Below, piece after piece: positions 53,481 to 62,000 of a DNA stretch of 62,000 nt. Numbering within the stretch: position 1 is the first letter of the stretch; each line of letters opens with the position of its first letter. The stretch lies in the NCBI RefSeq assembly GCF_037975245.1, contig NC_092577.1, positions 23,929,398 to 23,991,397 of the forward strand, written 5' to 3'. Position numbers and translations under genes: made by a program. This DNA is from Apostichopus japonicus. Taxonomy: Eukaryota > Echinodermata > Holothuroidea > Aspidochirotida > Stichopodidae. The notes below the pieces were generated by a model. That model was not told the origin of the DNA and did not search any database. It saw only the letters and a list, made by a program, of their open reading frames with translations.

Positions 53481-55360
53481 CACGAAAACCAAACTACCAT
53501 AACTAACTGCAGTGACGCGCAGGTATTCAAAATGGATGAAAATAATTAGGCCGCAGCGTTTGTTAAGTCTTATTTTCCTATTTCTATTACCGGAAAATGA
53601 TAGTTCCGTTCGTAAAATGACTATTTAGATCGAACATTGAAGTTACGCAAAGCCTTGCCTACACTCTAAACATTGTCGTAGTTTATTAAACAATCTACGT
53701 TAGGAGAATTAGGCCAACTTCATGAAGTGAAAACAAATCCCAAGTTCACAGGTGCTTGACCTAGTTTCTCCTTGGCAGCTGGCCAAGAAATGATTTGACA
53801 CCAACGTCAAGAACAATGGTATGTTCCAAAACAGTTTGGGCTTTCATATTCAACAAAACAATACGCAAGCTGTTTCAAGCACAACCATTTCATTTGGGGG
53901 GTTATGGTATTTTACGTAAAGTTATTATGAAAAGGTTCATCCAGAGTAGCTGCAACAACTTTGCGAACATCTTAGAAGTATTATCGGAAGATTTTGTTGA
54001 ATATGCCTACTTGGTTGCAGTCTTCTATAAATATATGGCGCCTAATGGCGGGTATATTGCTGATAGATTCCCGCGCTTGATATCACCAAACAGATATTTT
54101 GAGAAGTTGCTTAACGACAAGTCAAAGGAAATTTTACAACCGTTACGGCTTTTGGAAGCTAGTGTACAATTTGTTCAGTGTGTACTGCAATGAACTTTTA
54201 TTGGCGGGAAATTTCGGCTGTAAGACCGGGAGACTCCCCGTAGTATTTGGAGCGTTCCCGCTGCTGGGATTACTGTATATGCGGTATGCGGAAATATCAC
54301 AAATATCACACTAACTGTAGTGCGGATTCCGCTCGTGTTTCGGCGGTCTCTGATCTGAAAATGTTTGCAAAAACTTCCTAGTTGTACATAACAATCTTCG
54401 CGGTAATCCTTTCTTTTGCCCAAAATGGCTTCTGTAGGTCTATTTTTTTTTGGCGAGCGAGACCGCTCATCTCACACGATGTCCAAGATTTTCAAACCCT
54501 CGAAATACTGTTAATTTTAAAAGAGGTCAAGAAGAACGTTACATTGTATTGATCTCCTCCTAAATGCAAATGTCAATGTAGTCTAAGCTTAATACTTTGT
54601 TCAATGATTATCCAGCATCATGACGCACCCTGCATTGTTTTGTAATTTAGATGAAATATGTGGAAGGAAGTTTTCGGGAATTATCGCGATATTTTTTAAA
54701 TTATTTATCGTGACAGTAAAAAGTCCCCACACTACCACCCACCCAACAAGTATGGCATAGATCAATAATTCATTTATTTAGTTATCGTGCATACAAACTA
54801 AAGTGTCACACACACAGACCTGACTACATAGGTTCCTTTGCTTAGAGCAAGGAACCAAAAACAATAAGCTTCTTGCACTGCATCTACTACACCACACCAC
54901 CTACATCCTAGGTCAGTGCTGGGTTTGAAATTCGTGGTACTTGTGCAACTTACATCCAACCAGAACTACCAATGATCTATAAATATTTTCTACAGAAGGC
55001 ATACTTCGCCATTCAAGTGCACTATTTATTCGAAATCACATCAACTCTTTAGCAAAATATCCATACGGATGAGTGACAAGTGTTGCAGTAGCTCTACCAC
55101 TTTTATATGTCTATGGTCTGCAAGCAAGCCTTAGGAGAACACTGTTACACACACACATGTATGTAGCTATGTACATGGCAATCCAGGACTTCTAGCGACA
55201 CACTTAAGTCAATGGGGATATTGTGGCGAGTTCAGATTCAAATGTAAGGATGCCCGTAAGATCATTTTCAGTTGTCAATAGGCTCTCCTATTCTGATGAG
55301 GCGAATCGCCCATGTCATCTACTTAGCGGCTGGACGATGTGAGATACCGTATATTATGAA
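53481..55360. other. Non-coding stretch
   Basis: An open frame at 53795-54193 (+) has no recognisable motif and no splice borders, so I do not call it. A GGTTCCTT...AAGGAACC hairpin is at 54830-54855. The rest is AT-rich intron-like DNA. Confidence 0.4.
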
Positions 55361-55369
55361 AAGGTTTTT

Positions 55370-55650
55370 ACAAATTGACCCCTGATTGACACAGATTGAC
55401 CCTAAATGACCTTCGACATCAAAAATAGCCTTTTTGTACTTAATGTGGTCAACCTACATACCAAATATGAGATCAGTCCAAGCTTTGCTTGATGAGATAT
55501 GTTTACAAGCTTTTCACTATTTGACCCCCGGTGACCTTAAATGACCTTTGACCTACGCCAAAAACAATAGGCTTCTTGTAGTCAATAATGTACCAAATAT
55601 GAGAACTGTCCAAGCTTCCCTTCTTGAGATATCGTGTTTACAAGCTGGGC
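55370..55650. repeat. Degenerate tandem repeat with TGACC motifs
   Basis: Two and a bit units of about 130 bp share TTGACCCC, TGACCTTAAATGACCTTTGAC, GGCTTCTTGTA, ACCAAATATGAGA, GTCCAAGCTT and GAGATAT-TGTTTACAAGC. It ends in a (CA)n tract at 55658-55676. Confidence 0.65.
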
Positions 55651-55847
55651 GTCACAAACGCACACACACACACGCCAGCATGATTGCAAAGGTTACGATT
55701 ATCATCGAAACCAAAAACGTGCAAAGGTTTTAGGTTAACATATTTTTCACCATTACAGAAGGACCATGAATTTTTTCATGACGGCGGCACTAGTGAGGAC
55801 AATCAGAAGCCTATTCGACTCTTCCGGGAATTGGTTTCTGCACTCAC

Positions 55848-56969
55848 TTGTCGTTTTGTTTCGCCCATCTTGTGGTACCTGGGCGCGGTGTACCCAATTC
55901 CGCGTCGCGTCCTGGTGCGGTTGGAGAGAGCGATATATTCATTCATTTGGTCGGGTGGTACAGAGCTTGTCCGGCGGTAGTGCACCAAAAACTGGAGAAG
56001 GGGGGGGGGGGGGGCTAGGTGTGGTTCATCTGGGAAGTAAATTGACCCTTTTGTTATGTAAGCAATTGCTTGTAGCGGTAACTGACCCAGGGTTGCCTTG
56101 TTCATATTTTGTACGTTTTTGGGGCGGGTTGCACTTGCGTCGATGGGTTCCCGCGCTGTTTAGCAACAGAGAACCACGTAGTAGTACACCAAGCACGGTG
56201 GTGCGTGTCATTTGCTCTGCTCTTATTGAGTTGCCTCCTGTTGACCTGTCACGGCCGGTTCTCGTTCACAGTTCCTTGCGGGATAGGCCTTGAATGCAAT
56301 GTTTGTACAAGGACGTCATTCTGCCGAAGTATGGTGTTCGGTGCATTCAAGGCTGAATGGTTGCAGGCTCCGTGATCTTGCATGGAGAATTGTACACGGT
56401 GGGTGACCAATCTGAAAAGATATCATTGGCTATTGGGTGATGGACTGTGCCTGACCGGCTGTGACAGCTTAGAGAGTACTGCCCATGTTTTTTGGCATTG
56501 TTCCTTTCTTTTAAGCTTGTGGGAGTGGTTTCAGACCTGGACCGACCGTTTAACGGGAGACCGTTCCTGGTCGATAGGACAGGGTTTTATTTATATGGGG
56601 TAGATCCTCCAGTTTGTTCGGTTGCAATGTTGCAGCATATTATTGGTGGTTGTTCTGTTGTGAAAAAGAAATATGTGATGAATAGATGTGATGTTGTGTT
56701 TAGGGGGAAATTTGCCAGTTGGCAGGCAGTCCTGGAGGCGGTGAAGTCTGACATTCGCCTTTTTTTGGACGGTGGTGTGCTGGGGGAGGGGTCTTTCGTT
56801 TCGCTGTGTGCTGGTCGTCCTTTTGTGGTCTTTTCAATGTTTGAGTGGGTGGTTTGTCTCTGCAGGTCGGTAGGCGTATGTATTTTTTGGCTCGCTTCAC
56901 TTGAGTTTCGTTTGTCAGAATGGGATGGTTCGGTAGTGCCGTTTGGCCGTGACGTTTTGTATCCCGCAT
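55848..56969 (+). mobile_element. LINE D: internal/3' fragment of the LINE A family
   Basis: Starts inside ORF2 at CRFVSPILWYLGAVYPI-like text and runs through SYFVRFWGGLHLRRWVPALF, LTGCDSLESTAHVFWHC and the 3' UTR. It stops after ...TATCCCGCAT, lacking the second half of the terminal stem and the AAAAAGC end. Internal deletions, a G15 run at 56000-56014 and frame shifts are present. It lies on + , opposite to A and C. Confidence 0.85.
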
Positions 56970-57129
56970 CTCAAGGAATGGATTTTGGACTTGGATTTGT
57001 GCAGTGGCACAGGTGATATTGACCTCTCTATTGACGTCGTAACTTACACTCGTTGTTTGCCAATTGACAGGAAGTATTGATATACATATGGAAGATAATT
57101 TTGTTAACATTAATGTATTGTTTTGTCAG

Positions 57130-57284
57130 GTACTGGATGCTTAGCAGCCCTTAAAGAGGGCAGAAATGTTGTCAATAAGATGCTACAAGCCATCACTATG
57201 CGGCTCAGGACCCAAATATGTGAAGTTGGACCACAGGACAATGAGAAGCAGAAGATGAGGACAGTGTTGATGCGGAAAATGTAG
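57130..57284 (+). CDS. Copy 2 terminal exon
   Basis: After TTTTGTCAG, phase 1, the frame reads GTGCLAALKEGRNVVNKML..., then QDNEKQKMRTVLMRKM and TAG 57282-57284; 50 codons. Matches the copy 1 terminal exon at 10841. It lies 20 kb from the previous recognised exon, the gap being filled by the Helentron, LINE C, LINE D and unassigned DNA. Whether it is still spliced to the rest is untested. Confidence 0.6.
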
Positions 57285-59585
57285 AACCACCAAACTTCGT
57301 TGTCTTCTGGTGTATGAAGCCCAAATGTATAACATAATTTAGTTTGTCTGTCTGTTAACACAGTATTAACTTGTTTGCAATTTGAAAGGTTCACTAGCGA
57401 ACCTCTCATACACTTCTGGTGATGTTAGTGCAAATAATGTCAAAAAGTAACATTTTCTTCTTCAATTGTTAGATTTAAATTTTGCATAGAAACCAGCAAA
57501 AACCTGAAAAGTAAACATCAATACTGTAAGTGTCGCACTAAAATTAAAAACATGCAATTACCAGATTGTCAAGCTACTTTTCGCAAAAAAACTTGAGTTG
57601 TTGAAATATCAGATGAGATTGCTGGGGGTTTGCTACTTGCTCATTTTAGCGTGGGAAATTTGTTCCTGTAATTGTCACAGCATACATTTTCAGTATATAA
57701 CAGACGTTGATGTGAGATCTTATCAAATAACACTTTGCTAACAACCGTAAGTTCTTTTTCATTGACAGCATTTACATGGATGTGTCTGTCATCCTTTCAA
57801 GTAATTGTTTATAAAACATTATTAGCATGAGAATGATTAATGTGGGGTACTAACATTTAGCTAGATTCAGAAATATGTTGTGTGTCCTGAAACTAGAAAG
57901 AAGTAATACATTAGTCGGATTCCCTGCATTAAATAACTTTATATCTGTATTTAAGGCACCGCATGGTTGTTTCCTCCCCCATTTTCAGCTGCGTTTTCTG
58001 TTTATCTACATTTCAAGTGTTTAGTTCTGATTTTTTGTTACAAATAAAGGTGTGTGGCATGCACAACTTTCAATACCACCTCTAACTTCTTGATATGGTC
58101 AGGAGCAGGGCATATTTTAAGCGAAATTAATTGATTAGCACGCTTTGCTAACCAACTGCCATTTTGATTAGCACTGCATAAAAATCGATTAGCAGTGAGA
58201 AATTTGTGAATCTAGTAATCTTCATTTCTCATTTATGTATAAATGTACGTACTGTAGCCTACATATACGCCTGATGCTATCATTCCACAAAGTATGCATC
58301 AAAAGGAGGACATATAAATAAATTCCTTGTGTGAAAATGCAGGTGGTATCCGTTTCTCATTTCGCTCAACTAACCTACTCGCGCCGGGAGTCAAGTCATA
58401 TTCCAGCCACGACCAATTGCTCTCCGAAATCCATTTCTTAGCCGTTTCCTCCTTTAAAGACCAAATATGGAGGCAATTTTTGTTGTTGAGATTTTCCATT
58501 AATTTAGGAGTTTACATACCCATAATCAACATGTGTAAAAAATAATCTTCCAAAACCTACTATAACCCATCAAAAACGACCACGAAAATGGACATTTTGG
58601 GTAGTCACGTGACATGAACCTCTGGAATGTCTGAAAACAGAGATTGACCCAAAGGAGCCTCTGGTCACCGTGTGACGTCAAAGTTTGTATACCGCGAAAA
58701 TCAAACGCTGATAATAGGCACTGTTTGTACACAGATAGCGAACAATTGTACTGTTTTTGACTTCCAATTTTGAGCGTTTGAAAAGCTGTTAGCTTAAAAC
58801 AAGAACACATGAAGGTTAACAAGTTTTACGACAATTATAAGCAGAAACTTTATTAGCAAAATTTCCACTCAAATGGAGGCATCTTTTACATAGCGTAGCG
58901 TCAATAGGTCCGTACGGTACAATATACTTACATAGTACTTACTCGTTTTAATATCCAAAAGTATACAAACACAGAAAAAGTATCCTGTCAATACACAAAT
59001 TTAGCAGTGAATATCCTAATCCACGTTTCTTGTTCAATCCTGGGCGAAAAACTACCGTGAGTCTGTAATTCCATAGAGTTAGGTCTAGTTGAAACAGGCC
59101 TTGACCAGTACTAACATCTCACAATCACAAGACAGTCACTAATGAAATAAAACGTCCGATCGCTACATACTACCGTTTTTATTCAACTCCTTGGACCATG
59201 CAGATGTCGGAATAAACAGAACGGACAGTATTACACATGTATCACGAACTCACGATACTGGAATACAACAAATGAAATAGATAAATCCTAACATGGCTAT
59301 TTACACATGCTGTGAGCCAACGCCGGCGAGAGTTGTAACTAACTACCGTACATGTACTAACAATGCTATACCCTTGGCACGGTATATATATATACGGTCA
59401 TCTCTTACAGTAAATATATTACTGTCAATTGCGTGATATAATGTTACATGTAAAGGACGTCCAGGGCGTGTTTACGGTCAATTTCACATTAGCTATGTCC
59501 GACCATGGTCCGACACAGCTATCGACAGTATATAATTTTCACAGAATGAGACATTTGCAGCATACACAGAAGCAGGGTCATGCAT
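57285..59585. other. Non-coding stretch
   Basis: No supported gene. A minus-strand open run at 58526-58822 has weak similarity in order to 59760-59926 (FQTFQRFMS versus FQTFLRYQV), so an old local duplication is possible. Confidence 0.4.
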
Positions 59586-59589
59586 GTGG

Positions 59590-59757
59590 ACTCATGGGCA
59601 TGAGATACTCCGGGTGCTGAAAAATCTTTCCGCGTGGATCTCAAAAAATTGATCCAAAGTCTGCGGCGTTTTACGTCGGTTCTTTTACTCGGAAATCTAA
59701 AAAAGCTGATGCTTTTGTTGGATGAGGTATAACCTCCAACAACACAGAATTGTGACA
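59590..59757 (-). pseudogene. THAP-type zinc finger exon, degraded
   Basis: From ATG 59757 the frame reads MSQFCVVGGYTSSNKSISFF, RFPSKRTDVKRRRLWINFL and RKDFSAPG. This is the THAP layout: N-terminal M-x-x-x-C, an F-x-R-F-P turn, a W in the helix and a basic F-x-P segment. The second zinc Cys is Tyr and the C-x-x-H pair is not found. THAP domains bind DNA and occur in host factors and P-element transposases. Likely a decayed copy. Confidence 0.45.
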
Positions 59758-59929
59758 TTTTGAGGAAAAAGGAGTAATATCGTTGATGTTTTTGGCAGCT
59801 TAAGTATACGACTTTACACACTAAAAGTATAGTTGTGAGTGAGGTATACAAACGTTGACGTGACATGGTCACCTGATATCTTAGGAATGTCTGAAATAGA
59901 AGCTGACTTTTCGTCCCATTTTTCACTTA

Positions 59930-61650
59930 TTTAACGTCCGAAATTGGTAAAGTTAATTACAGCAATATAATTGGAGTCAGTTAAGGATTACATACATGAA
60001 AAATGGTGGGATTTTATGTTCATCGAAAAGTCTCCATAGTTGATCTTTAAACCTTTAACTGCCATGGCGAAGTATTCGGAAGTAAATTACAAAACGGAAT
60101 CTGTGGAAACTGCGCGATCACAAATCCTGAACTCCTGATTCTGTAACAATGTAATTTCTGTTCAACCGATGGCGATAAATCCGATTACATTCTGGCCGCT
60201 AGTGGAAACTACAGTACTACACGTACAGTGCAATATTATTATTGTAATGTTAGCCCATAGCCAGCACCAGTAGCCCACGACGTGGTATTGCAATTAGGGT
60301 TGGGCGATATTTGCTTTTTTAACGTCACGATAAATAGTTCAAATAATTATTGCGATAATTCCATAATTTGTCCTTGTTGTTTTTAGTGTGTTCGCGAACA
60401 CACTAAAAACAACTGCCGATTTCCAACCGGTGCTTTCGCGCAGCGAACATGCACACCAACCCCTGTTGCGTGCAAGCATAGTGTCGTGGGGTCCAGGCCC
60501 CCCCCCCCCCCCGGAAAATGTTAGTATTTTTGCGTGTCTCAGGGCGATGAAAAATTCGCAGTTCATTCAAAATACTGATAACTTTTTTAATATAAATTGT
60601 CACGAAACTGATGAAAATTTTAAAATGACAAGTTAGAGTAGCTATATTATGTGATCAAATGAAAAGAGATTTAATCTGTCTTACAATCTTTAAAAAGTTG
60701 ACTGCCTAACAATGAACAGCGTGCACTATACGTACATCAGTTTACAACTGCAGTGTTTATCCCTACTAAAATATCACGGTAGGCTACATGTGATGCGAAT
60801 TTTCACAGGTACCTTGCCGTGTAACATTTTTGGCACGTTTCCAATAATAACTTTTCATGGAGTTCAACTGTTTTGGCTCCATTCCAGAATTAATTAGGTC
60901 AGTCAGTAAAAGATATGCGGTAAAGTTATGCGAAGTATTATCTTACACGTTCAAGAAAAGTAGGTAAATATCCCCGTAACATTAAGGTAAGTAAAACACA
61001 CCTCAAGTCAATCTATTCCCCATGATACACGAGGCACAGTCTATACCATACAGTCATAACACGATATCACAATAGCTACAGTATGGCCATCTTTATGAAA
61101 GTAAGAATCTTGTTATCCCATATTTTAGGCCACTTGCCGTGATTAACTAAATGCCTAATATTGTTTCCATGTCCTTGTAGAAAATGTCAACTTCGCAAAA
61201 TACAATTAGTTGTGTTTTTTGTTGTTACGTGAGATCCGTAACCGACGAAGTGGTTAGGCTAATTACTATACACTTAACTATGGTAGGATAATATTTGATT
61301 TTGTAAATTTGTGGGAAATTCTAGAAAATACTTTCTTTTCCCCCGCTTTACACTAGATGTGGTCTTATGGTTTATTCAGAAATGGGTGTACTAGAGCCTT
61401 GTTTACATGACATTAGCTGCATATAGCACGATATGCCAGTTTCGCGTGAATTTTTCGAAAGTATTTTGCTCGACCCTTTCGTAAAATTTGAAAGGTGTAC
61501 CAACTTACTGTTCGTACACAATTGGTAATTTCTGTAGTGATTTTTAGAGTTTTTTCTCTATACAGTCAATGTTGTAAAGGACGGGTTTTTCGAGAAGTTA
61601 AAAAATCAGTAAATGAAGTTCATAAACTTTATTTCCTTTCAACTTTCTTA
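59930..61650. other. Non-coding stretch with palindrome and C run
   Basis: No gene seen. Contains the 38-bp palindrome at 60376-60413 and a C16 run at about 60498-60513, within a segment that looks like a dispersed repeat (CAACCCCTGTTGCGTGCAAG, GTGTCGTGGGGTCCAGGCCC). Confidence 0.45.
60376..60413. repeat. Perfect 38-bp palindrome
   Basis: GTTGTTTTTAGTGTGTTCG is followed directly by its exact reverse complement, with no spacer. The centre is TTCGCGAA. Confidence 0.95.
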
Positions 61651-61659
61651 ACCATGGAA

Positions 61660-62000
61660 TAGTTTAGTTTAGTAGAAAAAATGATCAGGAGGGACACTTA
61701 AGTCCCCATCAAGGACCCTATAAAGAGAGGGGAAAAACTGAAGACACAAACACTCAGACCCGATTACAATGCTTAAAGTGCTTGTCCAAAGCATTCTTAA
61801 ACCCATTCACACTACTTCCAAGTACAACTTTCTCAGGCAAACTGTTCAACTCATTCACAACCCTATTAGAAAAGAAGTTATGCCGAATATTAATTCTACT
61901 ATGCGACTTTTCAAGTTTAAGACTGCAAACTTGAAAAAGTCGGTAAAGGATAAATTGTCCAAACCATACACAATCTTGAAAACCTGGATCAAGTCCCCAC
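61660..62000 (-). mobile_element. 3' end of a CR1/L2-like LINE
   Basis: From the window edge down to TGA at 61754-61756 the minus strand is open and reads FILYRLFQVCSLKLEKSHSR, INIRHNFFSNRVVNELNSLP, EKVVLGSSVNGFKNALDKHF, the conserved C-terminal segment that follows RT in CR1, L2 and related LINEs. A short 3' UTR follows to about 61660. This is the tail only; clade not settled. Confidence 0.7.

Noticed and set aside
53795-54193. 132-codon open frame on +
   Set aside because: No recognisable motif, no splice borders, no match to the other copy; length is within chance for this sequence.

Overview
This window is eukaryotic, and most likely from a metazoan. Coding signal falls into short exons with GT-AG borders, and almost everything else is transposable-element sequence. 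The mix of elements (Gypsy LTR, Tx1/L1-like LINEs with zinc-knuckle ORF1, Penelope-like GIY-YIG, DIRS-type tyrosine recombinase, and a Helentron with OTU, HUH, helicase and APE parts) points to a marine invertebrate or basal deuterostome. The species cannot be read from the sequence. I saw no bacterial operons, CRISPR arrays, tRNA or rRNA.

The most interesting signal is easy to miss. Two paralogous, multi-exon genes of one unrecognised family lie in the same orientation (+). Copy 1 has exons at 1-207, 5004-5179, 5832-6041, 6248-6331, 6749-about 7309, 7982-8155 and 10841-10956. Copy 2 has exons at 34531-34669, 35044-35452, 35955-36548, about 36945-37118 and 57130-57284. Corresponding exons share sequence, order and, where testable, splice phase. 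The core exon has a GGxHN loop and an L-S-x-E/D-x-x-x-L-W-L-A-N helix, like the ParB/sulfiredoxin fold. Copy 1 is a pseudogene (several stops, frameshifts). Copy 2 carries at least two disruptions.

Layout. 393-4708: Gypsy element with 138-bp LTRs and a 5-bp target duplication, inside intron 1 of copy 1. 8.2-12.0 kb: 3' introns, last exon of copy 1, degenerate repeats. 12018-16922 (-) and 17695-22856 (+): two full-length, head-to-head Tx1/L1-like LINEs (A and B), both with intact ORF1 and ORF2. 22.9-25.5 kb: degenerate repeat, exon-like pieces on the minus strand, a DIRS RNase H/tyrosine recombinase fragment and a terminal hairpin. 27.7-29.9 kb: microsatellites around a ~200-bp tandem array and a field of GGTCAATTTGGCA motifs in both orientations. 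30.3-31.4 kb: candidate solo LTR. 31.5-32.65 kb: Penelope-like fragment. 34.5-57.3 kb: copy 2, whose 3' introns hold a fold-back element, minus-strand OB-fold-like exons, a broken Helentron (42.3-53.45 kb, -) split by LINE C (45891-50141, -), and a LINE D fragment (55.8-57.0 kb, +). 57.3-62 kb: mostly non-coding, with a THAP-like exon, a 38-bp perfect palindrome and the 3' end of a CR1/L2-like LINE running off the edge.

The elements give relative ages. LINE C is younger than the Helentron: its 10-bp target duplication sits in the Rep frame, which becomes continuous across the site when the LINE is discounted. LINE A sits between units of an older degenerate repeat. The Gypsy LTRs differ at only 3 of 138 positions although the coding region is badly broken.
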